Source: an uncultured Gammaproteobacteria bacterium
GTDB lineage: Bacteria; Pseudomonadota; Gammaproteobacteria; Steroidobacterales; GCA-2729495
NCBI GenBank assembly: GCA_937921935.1
Contig: CAKZWQ010000078.1
Span: forward strand, 1-34,026
DNA: 34,026 bases
Direction: 5' to 3'
Numbering within the stretch: position 1 is the first letter of the stretch; each line of letters opens with the position of its first letter. Of this stretch, positions 15,418-23,011 are shown one piece after another. Both the position numbers and the translations under genes were made by a program. Under the pieces are notes generated by a model. It had not been told where the DNA came from. It saw only the letters and a program-made list of their open reading frames with translations, and searched no databases.

Positions 15418-16503
15418 CTACTGAACTGCGGGAACAATGTGCTCGCCGATGAGCTTCAGGGCTTCCATCGGCTCGTCGTGCACGCGCAGGCTGAGTTCTG
15501 TCAGGCCGGCCTTGGCGAAATTCTGATAACGCTCGATTTCCTGGTCCAGGGCATCCAGTCCCCCGGCCGATGAAAGGCCGGCAATCAAACGGCTGACCAG
15601 ATCCGCGGGTACGCCTTCGATCTCACCGCTGCGGGTCCAGAAGGCTTTACGGAAATTTTCCCAGTTATCCATGATGAGCTGGACTTCATCATCGTCGTGA
15701 CAGAATTTGCGCAGGATGTGTTCTTCCTTGCCGATGACCGCGCCTCGCCAGATCAGCTCGCGACGGGCTTCCCACAGGGAAACGTCGCGATCGGTTTTCA
15801 CGTGCCAGGCCCAGAAGTTGCCGAGGCGAAAGTCAGTCGGTTTGTCGCCGCGTCGCTCGAAACCCACTGCAAGGTTGTCCAGGGCCTCGGGCATCATGTC
15901 GACGGTAAAGTCGCTCACCTGGATGCCATCGGCGTATTGCCCGCCCATGCGGATCATCTGGGGCCCGCTGGAGCAGCTGTAGATGAGCGGAGCATCGGCT
16001 TTGGCCCAAGCCATCTGAAACGGGCGGTTGATGTCGAATATTTCCCCCGGATAGCCCATGCTGAGCTTGCCGCTGCTGGCCAGGTGCAGCACCTGAAGGC
16101 ACTCGCGCACACCGCGGACCCGGCGATCCGGGTAGCGGGTTTTTTTCACCGGATGCCGGCCCGGCCAGGGCTCTCCCTGGGCACTGGCTTTCCAGCCGAT
16201 GGCGCCCAGAATGCCGCCACCGCCGCCGGGCGCGATCATCGCTCGCCCGTTGGCAACTTCGTTGAGGCTGAGCAAGGCGTTGGCCATTTTCAACGGGTGC
16301 ATTTCCCACGGGCTGATGGCCAGGGGGCCCAGCAGAATTTTTGAGGTGGCCATGGCAGCTGGTACCAGGGATATGAAGCAGTCCCAGTACTGATGGTAAT
16401 TGGAACTCCAGAGGGCACGAATGCCCATGCGTTCGGCTTCCACCGCCAGTTCCGCGATGGCCTGGGGGCTCATCTCCGGATCCAGAATAATGTCGACGTC
16501 CAT
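15418..16503 (-). CDS. LLM-class flavin-dependent oxidoreductase (copy 2)
   Basis: 361 residues. The N-terminus MDVDIILDPEMSPQAIAELA parallels copy 1 (MEIDLVLDSHMTPSQLTELG), and KILLGPLAISPWEMHPLKMA and PLIYSCSSGPQMIRMGGQYADGIQVS match its later blocks, so the two are paralogues. After the glycine-rich APGGGGG loop it has an extra segment of about 22 residues (ASAQGEPWPGRHPVKKTR region) absent from copy 1. ATG 16503 is chosen by this alignment; a TTG six codons upstream is possible. Expected to be a cytoplasmic FMN- or F420-dependent enzyme. It is alone on the minus strand with its own upstream region. Confidence 0.88.
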   Translation of the reverse strand: MDVDIILDPEMSPQAIAELAVEAERMGIRALWSSNYHQYWDCFISLVPAAMATSKILLGPLAISPWEMHPLKMANALLSLNEVANGRAMIAPGGGGGILGAIGWKASAQGEPWPGRHPVKKTRYPDRRVRGVRECLQVLHLASSGKLSMGYPGEIFDINRPFQMAWAKADAPLIYSCSSGPQMIRMGGQYADGIQVSDFTVDMMPEALDNLAVGFERRGDKPTDFRLGNFWAWHVKTDRDVSLWEARRELIWRGAVIGKEEHILRKFCHDDDEVQLIMDNWENFRKAFWTRSGEIEGVPADLVSRLIAGLSSAGGLDALDQEIERYQNFAKAGLTELSLRVHDEPMEALKLIGEHIVPAVQ

Positions 16504-16524
16504 GGCCTGCGTCCCGGGCAAAGA

Positions 16525-16539
16525 TGCGCATTATGCGCA
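16525..16539. promoter_or_regulatory. Inverted repeat TGCGCA-TTA-TGCGCA upstream of LLM copy 2
   Basis: The repeat lies 21 bases before the ATG at 16503. Read on the minus strand it contains CATAAT, which could serve as a -10 box, so a regulator bound here would block transcription start. No strong -35 hexamer is visible. Confidence 0.35.
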
Positions 16540-16630
16540 GGCGGCGTGACGAGTGCCTGAGGCGAGTGGCCGCAGTCCAAGCATTGGCCATGGCAGGATG
16601 CGCATTCCCGGCTTCAGCCGGCACGATCAG

Positions 16631-16993
16631 CTAGGTGACACGAACCAGATCCTCGGGTCTGAACAGCCCGGTTTTCTGCGCGCCATCTTGCGCCGTAACA
16701 ATGACCCGGTTGCGACCCTTCTGTTTGGCCGAGTACGGGGCTTCGTCAGCCATCTGGAGCAGACCGTCGGGGCTGCGCTTGGTCTCAAGGGGCGAGACCT
16801 GGGCCAGGCCCGCACTGACGGTGACCACGGACGCCACCTGGGAAGCGTCATGCCGAATTTCGAGGTCCTCAATATCGCGACGCAGGTTCTGCAAACGCCC
16901 CCGCGCGTGGGCGACGGCACAGTTAGGTAACAACAACACGAACTCTTCACCGCCAAGGACAAACTTCGCTGACTGGCGGGCAACCGTTCTCGT
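16631..16993 (-). pseudogene. Truncated diguanylate cyclase (GGDEF) fragment
   Basis: Between an upstream in-frame stop (16994-16996) and the stop at 16631 the frame encodes about 120 residues. It contains the second half of a GGDEF domain: the signature GGEEF (coded at 16940-16954), then FVLLLPN, VTVSAGLA (normally VTxSIGxA) and ADEAPYSAKQKGRNRV, where P replaces the usual L. The first half of the domain, including the metal-binding DxDxFKxxND segment, is absent, and no start codon gives it. The remnant therefore cannot be an active cyclase. A 10-codon frame ending in the TGA lies just upstream but shows no GGDEF similarity. Confidence 0.82.
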
Positions 16994-17042
16994 TCAGACC
17001 CGGTTTTGACAAAAAGTTCCCATGGGCGCGCAATTTTGTGAA

Positions 17043-17071
17043 GCTCGTTACACGCTTAGCGTGCAGCGAGC
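17043..17071. repeat. Symmetrical inverted repeat in front of the Mo-hydroxylase operon
   Basis: GCTCG-TTA-CACGC-TTA-GCGTG-CAG-CGAGC: two nested 5-base arms with matched 3-base gaps, 85 bases before the first ATG of the operon. No T-run follows on either strand, so an operator for a dimeric regulator is more likely than a terminator. A GGCGCCGGCGCC-like GC-rich stretch follows directly. Confidence 0.45.
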
Positions 17072-17155
17072 GAGCGGGCGCCGGCGCCTGTCCGCAGGGG
17101 AGGCGAGGGCCGGCGGCCGGTAGCCGCCCGGCGTGCCCTGGCCGATACTGGGCCC

Positions 17156-18136
17156 ATGCATTTGCCTGCCCATGAGTTCGTCAAACCCGCCACCCTGGCC
17201 GAGGGGCTTTCCCTGCTTCAGTCGGCGGCCGGGGAAATCAAGCCTGTCGCCGGTGGAACGGATGTGATCTACAACATGCGCGGGCGGCTGTTTCAGCCCG
17301 ATGTGCTGCTCAGCGTGCGGGAGCTGCCGGAACTGCAAGGCGTGAGGTCGGCGGCCGGTGGCCGTATGCGCCTGGGGGCCGGCAGTCGGCTCACGGATCT
17401 TGAGCGCAGCCCCGAGCTGGCTGCCTACCCGATGCTGGTGCGCGCCCTGCGCAGCGTGGCTTCCCGCCACGTGCGCAATATGGCTACCCTGGGGGGCAAT
17501 CTGTGCCTGGATACCCGCTGCTGGTATACCAACCAGACCGCCGAGTGGCGTCAGGCCAAGGGCCCATGCCTGAAGAATGGGGTCAACGTTTGCCATGCGA
17601 TCCAGTCTTCTGAAGTTTGCGTGGCCCTCAACGCTTCTGATATTGCGCCGGCCCTGATCGCGCATGGAGCCCGGGTCACACTGGCCTGCGCCGACGGCGA
17701 GCGCGAGCTGCTCCTGGCTGATTTTTATACCGACGATGGCGTAGCGCACACGCTAAGGCGTGCGGACGAACTCATGGTGGCCGTGACCTTGCCGCCACCG
17801 CCGGCTGATGCTGTGTTTGTCAAAGAAACAGCACGCAAGGGCAACGATTTTTCCTACGGTGTGATTGCTGCGGCCGGTGAAGTGGCAGGCGAGCTTGTCA
17901 CCGGCTTAACACTGGTCATGGGCTCTCTGACCACGCGGCCCGTGAGTCTGGTCGAGCCTGTGCGTTTGATTGCCACCCAGGGGCTGACCGACACGGCCAT
18001 CGCTGCGGCTGCCGCCGCGACGCGGGAAGAGCTCGGTGCACTGACAAACCTGTACACGCCGGCGGCTTACAAAAGCACCCTGGCCCGGGCGCTCGTCACC
18101 GAGGCCTTGCAGAGATTGAGAGGAGCAGCTGCATGA
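17156..18136 (+). CDS. Xanthine-dehydrogenase-family FAD subunit with [4Fe-4S]-type insertion (HcrB-like)
   Basis: 326 residues of the CoxM/HcrB type. FAD-binding motifs VAGGTDVIYNMR (31-42) and the ATLGGNLCLDTR segment (110-121) are present. Immediately afterwards comes an insertion with four cysteines, C122-x15-C138-x7-C146-x8-C155, which is the spacing known for the extra [4Fe-4S] cluster of 4-hydroxybenzoyl-CoA reductase beta subunits and absent from ordinary xanthine dehydrogenase or CO dehydrogenase FAD subunits. The subunit would pass electrons between the FAD and the 2Fe-2S clusters. Its stop overlaps the next ATG. The ribosome site is weak. Confidence 0.9.
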   Translation: MHLPAHEFVKPATLAEGLSLLQSAAGEIKPVAGGTDVIYNMRGRLFQPDVLLSVRELPELQGVRSAAGGRMRLGAGSRLTDLERSPELAAYPMLVRALRSVASRHVRNMATLGGNLCLDTRCWYTNQTAEWRQAKGPCLKNGVNVCHAIQSSEVCVALNASDIAPALIAHGARVTLACADGERELLLADFYTDDGVAHTLRRADELMVAVTLPPPPADAVFVKETARKGNDFSYGVIAAAGEVAGELVTGLTLVMGSLTTRPVSLVEPVRLIATQGLTDTAIAAAAAATREELGALTNLYTPAAYKSTLARALVTEALQRLRGAAA

Positions 18137-18618
18137 ACACGGTAGCTAAACGGCAGGTCATGAGCCTGACCGTCAACGGCGACACCTATGAGGTTCTGGT
18201 ATCACCCCGGCAGACCCTGCTGGACGTGATTCGCGGACCCATTGGATTGCGCGGCACCAAGGAAGGCTGCGCCACAGGCACCTGCGGCGTTTGCACCATC
18301 AACAACGAGCAGGGTGAAGCTTTGCTGTCCTGCCTGACGCCGGCCCTGGAGTGGGACGGCAAATCCGTGACGACTGTGGAAGGTCTGGAAGCTGATGGTG
18401 AGCTGGCCCCCATCCAGCAGGCCTTCGTGGAGTTCGGCGCCGTCCAGTGCGGCTTCTGCACGCCCGGCGTCATCATGTCAGCCCAGGGCCTGCTCAATAG
18501 CTTTCATAAGCCGTCGGAGGACGACATCAATGACGGCATGGCGGGTGTGCTGTGTCGCTGCACCGGACACATCAAGGTCAAGGACGCCATTCGTGACGTG
18601 GTGAAAAAACGCGCATGA
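18133..18618 (+). CDS. Xanthine-dehydrogenase-family [2Fe-2S] subunit (CoxS/HcrC-like)
   Basis: 161 residues. The plant-type ferredoxin domain binds one [2Fe-2S] cluster through C46, C51, C54 and C67 (GCATGTCGVC). The helical domain binds the second through C106, C109, C141 and C143 (CGFC, CRC), the cluster nearest the molybdenum cofactor. All eight ligands are intact, so a working electron relay is expected. It overlaps the FAD subunit gene by 4 bases (ATGA), with GAGGAG upstream, and the next gene by 4 bases. Together with the large subunit it makes a cytoplasmic molybdenum hydroxylase or dehydroxylating reductase. Confidence 0.95.
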   Translation: MNTVAKRQVMSLTVNGDTYEVLVSPRQTLLDVIRGPIGLRGTKEGCATGTCGVCTINNEQGEALLSCLTPALEWDGKSVTTVEGLEADGELAPIQQAFVEFGAVQCGFCTPGVIMSAQGLLNSFHKPSEDDINDGMAGVLCRCTGHIKVKDAIRDVVKKRA

Positions 18619-19346
18619 GTGATTATTTGCAGCGGGACCATGTGGTGCGTACCGGTGTGCTGCGCTACACCTCAAACAAGGCTGATCGGTTGGGAGAAGA
18701 ACGGGGCCGGGAACGCTGGACCCTGGTCCGCCATGCCGACGGACGCCGTTCCCTGGTAGCCCACGCCGAGATCGATGATCAGCCCAGCGTGCTGCGTTTC
18801 GTGCAGCTGAATCTGTTGCCGGACTGGACGCCTTCGGACGCTGCCGTGCGGATTACCGTCGGTGACGAGTTTCGCGGCTCGGGCTGGTTTCGCTTTGCTA
18901 AGGACGTTGCCGAGTGCGAGACCTGGACGGCGACAGAGGGTCGAGTGTCACAGCGGATGCATACGCCCGGTGGGGTGGGTTTCTTTGGCGGCCATGCGAT
19001 TCAGAATGACGGCTGGGCAACCCAGCTGGTCGATCGCTCCCGGCCTGGTGAGTTGCAGGCCGTGTCCGTGCTGCTGTCCTCGCCGGATCATCGGGGCGCC
19101 ACGGGCCCGCTACTGGCGCGCGTAGAAGCGAACATGGTCTTCGATGGTGAAGAAGAAATAGAGATTGCGGCGGGCACCTTTTCCGCCTGGCACTTTCGCT
19201 TTGTGACCGTGACAGGCATGGACGGTGAGCACCCCGATTACGATGTCTGGACCTCGACGGACGGCGACTTTATTTTCTTGAAGGGCCAGGTGGGTGGATA
19301 TATGCAGACTGCCTACGAGCTTGTCGAACTCGGGGAGCAGTTCTGA
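18615..19346 (+). CDS. Unrecognised 243-residue protein encoded inside the Mo-hydroxylase operon
   Basis: I cannot name this family. The protein has no signal peptide, no membrane segment and no cysteine-rich motif. It appears rich in beta strand: alternating hydrophobic residues in WTLVRHADGRRSLVAHAEI, SVLRFVQLNLL and the block around FDGEEEIEIAAGTFSAWHF, and the C-terminal DYDVWTSTDGDFIFLKGQ. That last block is reminiscent of DUF3108-like proteins, a weak resemblance. It starts inside the stop of the 2Fe-2S gene (ATGA), and the large-subunit ATG follows its stop with no gap, so it is translated in step with the enzyme subunits. A role as extra subunit, substrate carrier or maturation factor is inference from this position. 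Confidence 0.85.
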   Translation: MSDYLQRDHVVRTGVLRYTSNKADRLGEERGRERWTLVRHADGRRSLVAHAEIDDQPSVLRFVQLNLLPDWTPSDAAVRITVGDEFRGSGWFRFAKDVAECETWTATEGRVSQRMHTPGGVGFFGGHAIQNDGWATQLVDRSRPGELQAVSVLLSSPDHRGATGPLLARVEANMVFDGEEEIEIAAGTFSAWHFRFVTVTGMDGEHPDYDVWTSTDGDFIFLKGQVGGYMQTAYELVELGEQF

Positions 19347-21656
19347 ATGGCTGCCAAGCCTGAAGCGCCCCTGAGCATCATCGGTCGCCGGCAACCGCGT
19401 CTGGACGGCTTCGAAAAAGTCTCCGGTCGTTCGGAGTTTACCGATGACATTCGCTTGCCGGGTATGTTGCACGGCAAAGTCCTGCGCTCGACCCAGGCCC
19501 ACGCCAGGATTCTGCGTATCGATACCAGCCGTGCCGAGGCTTTGCCCGGCGTCAAGGCGGTGGTGACCAATCGTGATGCACCCACGCTGATGTTCAGCGA
19601 ACACCAGCCTGTGCTCGCCGCGGATCGGGTGCGATACATCGGTGAGGAGATCGCCGCCGTCGCCGCTATTGATCTGCTCACGGCCGAAGAGGCCCTGGAC
19701 CTGATTGAAGTGGAATATGAGTCTTTGCCGGCGGTCACGACGATCCGGCAGGCTCTCAAGTCAGGTTCTGCACCCATGCATGAGCGTGCGCCTGACAATA
19801 TCGGCCCCACCATGGAGAAGGACTGGGGCGATCCGGATCAGGGTTTCGCCGAGAGTGACCTGGTTATCGAGGATGAATTCCGCACGCCCATGCAGCACAA
19901 CACGCTGGCCGAGCTGCACGTGGCCCTGGCGGATTTCTCCAACCCGGCCAAGTTGCACATGTACACCCCGACCCAGGGTGCACCGCTGTACCAGATGGAG
20001 CTGGCCAAAGCCTTCTGTCTGGCGGAGAGTCAGGTGCGGATTGTTTATCGAAATATCGGCGGTGCTTTCACTGGCCGGGGTCGACCCAAGCCCCATCATT
20101 TCATTGCCGCGCTGCTGTCGCGCAAGGCCGGCAAGCCCGTCAAGATCAAGGCCACGGCCGATGAAGAATTCATCATGTTCCGTGCCTCGGGGGAGACCTT
20201 TTACAAGTTTCGCACCGGGGTGACCCGGGACGGTGTCATCAAGGCCCTGGAAGCTGACATCACCTTTGATGCCGGGGGGCACGATGAATGGGCCATGATT
20301 CTGTGGTTGCCGTCGGTTTACCTGAACTGGTTATACAAACCCGTCGGCGTGCGCTATCGCGGCCGCTTCGTCTTTACCAATACGGTGCCCAAGGGGTCGC
20401 ATCATGGCGGCATCATGGGCCGCATGAGCGCCGGCTGGCAGCAACACATTAATCATGTGGCCGAGGCCATCGGCATGGACCCGGCCGAGTTGCAGCTGAA
20501 AAATGCCGTGGACCCGGGTTATGCCTCCCCCGACGGCAGCGTGTTTGCCTCCTGCGGTCTGCAGGATTGCATCCGGACCGTGGTCGAGCGCTCGGACTGG
20601 AAGAACAAGTACGGCAAGCTGCCCAAGTATCGCGGCATCGGTATCGGTATCGGTGCCCAGGCCTCCGGATCCAAGGGGGCGGATAACGACACCTCCGCCG
20701 CCATGGTGAAAGTGGCCGATGATGGCATTGTGACGCTGTATACCGGCATTCCGGATATGGGCCAGGGCTCCCACACAGTGATGTGCATGATTGCGGCCGA
20801 AGTCCTGGGTACCCAGCCGGAAGACATCCGGGTGGTACAGGGTGATTCGGACATTACGCCTTTCGACTGGGGGGCCTTCTCTCAGCGCGGCACCTTTACG
20901 ACTGGCAATGCGGTCAAGGCAGCCTGCGAGGATGCTCGTGATCAGCTCGCAGCCATTGCCGCCGCCGAACTGGATACGCCGGCCGGAGAGCTGGTGTTCC
21001 GCGACGGTCGCGTGTTCGCGGCAGCCAGCCCGGAGCAAAGCCTGAGTTTCGGCGAAGTAGCCGCAAAGACCCTGCACAGTGCCGAAGGTCGTTTCGTCAT
21101 GGGCCGGGGATTTTTCAATTCGCCCAAGCCCTTCGGTGCCCTGGCCTTCTCATTTGGCGCCCAGGTTGCCGAGGTGGAAGTGGATCCGGTCACGGGCGCC
21201 GTTGCTTTGCTGAAAGTCTGGGCGGCCCACGATATCGGGCGGGTCATTAATCAGCTGGCCGTCGAAGGTCAGATAGACGGCCAGGTGTTCTCGGGGATGA
21301 GCCAGGTACTCTATGAAGAATGCCGGGTAGAGGATGGCCTGATCCTCAACCCCTCGCGGCTGGAATACAAACTGCCCCGCGCCTACGAGCTGCCCGATGT
21401 CGATTACACCCTGATCGAAACCATTGATCCCTACGGCCCCTTCGGTGCGAAGGAAGTGGGCGAGGGGCCGATCGTAGTGAGCATGTCAGCCGTGGCCGCG
21501 GCCGTGCAGAACGCAGTGGGCGCCATGGTGCCGGAAATCCCCATGACGCCCTGGCGGGTATTGCGGATGCTGCGGGGCACGGCGGATGGCAGCACCAGTG
21601 TGGACAAACACTGGTCCGAAGGTCTGGAAGCGCCGCTGTCTGATACCAAGTCCTAG
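19347..21656 (+). CDS. Xanthine-dehydrogenase-family molybdenum cofactor subunit (large)
   Basis: 769 residues. The first domain starts IIGRRQPRLDGFEKVSGRSEFTDD, followed by the Mo-binding domains. TPTQGAP (about 209-215) carries the Gln that contacts the cofactor in the family. The catalytic base is E706 in VGEGP near the C-terminus, and IPDMGQGSHT is the MGQG loop of the cofactor site. The loop IGGAFTGRGRPKPHH departs from the usual GGGFGGK form. The CSFR active-site loop of CO dehydrogenase is absent, the matching region reading GGIMGRMSAG, so it is not a form I CO dehydrogenase. Paired with the HcrB-like subunit it suggests a hydroxybenzoyl-CoA-reductase-like or aromatic hydroxylase role; substrate unknown. 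No MCD accessory genes lie nearby. Confidence 0.92.
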   Translation: MAAKPEAPLSIIGRRQPRLDGFEKVSGRSEFTDDIRLPGMLHGKVLRSTQAHARILRIDTSRAEALPGVKAVVTNRDAPTLMFSEHQPVLAADRVRYIGEEIAAVAAIDLLTAEEALDLIEVEYESLPAVTTIRQALKSGSAPMHERAPDNIGPTMEKDWGDPDQGFAESDLVIEDEFRTPMQHNTLAELHVALADFSNPAKLHMYTPTQGAPLYQMELAKAFCLAESQVRIVYRNIGGAFTGRGRPKPHHFIAALLSRKAGKPVKIKATADEEFIMFRASGETFYKFRTGVTRDGVIKALEADITFDAGGHDEWAMILWLPSVYLNWLYKPVGVRYRGRFVFTNTVPKGSHHGGIMGRMSAGWQQHINHVAEAIGMDPAELQLKNAVDPGYASPDGSVFASCGLQDCIRTVVERSDWKNKYGKLPKYRGIGIGIGAQASGSKGADNDTSAAMVKVADDGIVTLYTGIPDMGQGSHTVMCMIAAEVLGTQPEDIRVVQGDSDITPFDWGAFSQRGTFTTGNAVKAACEDARDQLAAIAAAELDTPAGELVFRDGRVFAAASPEQSLSFGEVAAKTLHSAEGRFVMGRGFFNSPKPFGALAFSFGAQVAEVEVDPVTGAVALLKVWAAHDIGRVINQLAVEGQIDGQVFSGMSQVLYEECRVEDGLILNPSRLEYKLPRAYELPDVDYTLIETIDPYGPFGAKEVGEGPIVVSMSAVAAAVQNAVGAMVPEIPMTPWRVLRMLRGTADGSTSVDKHWSEGLEAPLSDTKS

Positions 21657-21659
21657 CGC

Positions 21660-22994
21660 GTGGCAACTACCGGGTCTGCGGTTCCGCTACGCATCGCTGC
21701 CTTCTGGGGCTTGGGGACCTTAGCCACCACCACCATGCTCAACGGTGTGTCCGTGGTGCTGCTGTTTTACCTGGTCAGCTTCGTCAAGATAGAGCCCGTG
21801 GTGGCGGGCGCGCTGCTGTTCGGGTCCAAGTTGCTCGATGTGGTGACGGACCCGCCCATGGGCCTGGTGTCTGATCGCACCCGCACGCGCTGGGGGAAGC
21901 GGCGGCCGTACCTGCTCGGTTCCAGCCTGTTCTGTGGCTTGTCCTTCGCACTGTTATTCAACGTGCCCGGCACACTGTCCGGGCCGGGTCTGTATCTGTT
22001 TATTGGCTTCGCGCTGGTTCTCTATGCCCTGTCGTATACGGCCTTCCAGGTGCCCTATATGGCTATGCCGGCGGAGATGACCGACGATTACCACGAGCGC
22101 ACGCGCGTGATGGGCTGGCGGGTCCTGTTTATGACCCTCGGTAACTTTGCCGGTTCTGCCCTGGTGCCGTTTCTGGTCCAGGCCCTGGGCACGGGGCGCG
22201 CCGCTTACGGTCAGATGGGCTGGATTATCGGCGGCGTGATTTTTGGCAGCATGTTGCTGACTTTTCTGGGAACTTCCGGTGCGCGCCAGACGAAGCAGGA
22301 AACTGCCCGGATTTCCCTGTCGCAGCATTTGCGCTGGTTGCTGGCCAACCGACCCCTCGTCGTGCTGATTGGTATGAAGATTCTCATCTACGTGGGGATT
22401 TCATCTTTCGTCGCCGTCATGCTGTTCTTTTTATCCAGTGTGCTGAAGAAGGGCCCGCAGGCGCTCGCCGTGTTTGGTCTGGCGCAGACCCTGACCACCA
22501 TCGTATGTATTCCGTTCTGCGCCATGCTTGCCAGGCGGTTGGGGAAAAAACCGGCTTACGCGATCTGCCTTGTGGGCTTCGTGGCTACTCTGAGCACCTG
22601 GGTACTGGCGACGCCGGGAGAACCCATGAGCCTGATTGCTCTGCGCGGCGCGGTACTGGGTATGTTCACCGCCGGGAGTTTTCTGTACGGCAATTCCATG
22701 CTGATGGATACCTTTGCCTGGGATTACGAACTCACGGGTGTGCGACGCGAAGGGGTCCTGTCGGCCGCCTTCAGTTTTTGTGAAAAGGCCTCCCTGGCTT
22801 TCGGGCCGCTGATCATCGGTGCCTTGTTGTCGGCCATGGATTTCGACAAAAATTTACCCACCACGGCCGAGCAGTCCGCTGGTGCGGTCAGCGCCATGTA
22901 CCTGGGATTTATCTGGATTCCCGTGGCCTGCCAGCTATCTGCAGCGTTGCTCCTGCTCATTTATCCCCTTGAGAGGCAGGATCTGGAAGGCTGA
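21660..22994 (+). CDS. GPH-type MFS symporter
   Basis: 444 residues with about 12 membrane segments. The hallmark of the glycoside-pentoside-hexuronide:cation symporter family is present at about 60-87: DVVTDPPMGLVSDRTRTRWG followed by KRRPYLL. Further family segments are YTAFQVPYMAMPAEMTDDYHER and the second-half FAWDYELTGVRREGV. The GTG start is 3 bases after the stop of the large subunit, so it belongs to that operon and may import the enzyme's substrate or export its product. GPH proteins classically move sugars, but many members in catabolic clusters handle other compounds. Confidence 0.88.
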   Translation: MATTGSAVPLRIAAFWGLGTLATTTMLNGVSVVLLFYLVSFVKIEPVVAGALLFGSKLLDVVTDPPMGLVSDRTRTRWGKRRPYLLGSSLFCGLSFALLFNVPGTLSGPGLYLFIGFALVLYALSYTAFQVPYMAMPAEMTDDYHERTRVMGWRVLFMTLGNFAGSALVPFLVQALGTGRAAYGQMGWIIGGVIFGSMLLTFLGTSGARQTKQETARISLSQHLRWLLANRPLVVLIGMKILIYVGISSFVAVMLFFLSSVLKKGPQALAVFGLAQTLTTIVCIPFCAMLARRLGKKPAYAICLVGFVATLSTWVLATPGEPMSLIALRGAVLGMFTAGSFLYGNSMLMDTFAWDYELTGVRREGVLSAAFSFCEKASLAFGPLIIGALLSAMDFDKNLPTTAEQSAGAVSAMYLGFIWIPVACQLSAALLLLIYPLERQDLEG

Positions 22995-22995
22995 A

Positions 22996-23008
22996 GCCCC
23001 GATGGGGC
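22996..23008 (+). promoter_or_regulatory. Hairpin GCCCC-GAT-GGGGC just before the PLD gene
   Basis: A perfect 5-pair stem with 3-base loop ends 3 bases ahead of the ATG at 23012 and includes the GGGG that is the only candidate ribosome site. It may limit initiation; if the true start is the ATG at 23030 it would matter less. Confidence 0.3.
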
Positions 23009-23011
23009 CGC

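Noticed and set aside
19347..21656. Form I aerobic carbon monoxide dehydrogenase large subunit
   Set aside because: The CSFR active-site loop is absent and the FAD subunit has the four-Cys insertion, which CO dehydrogenases lack.
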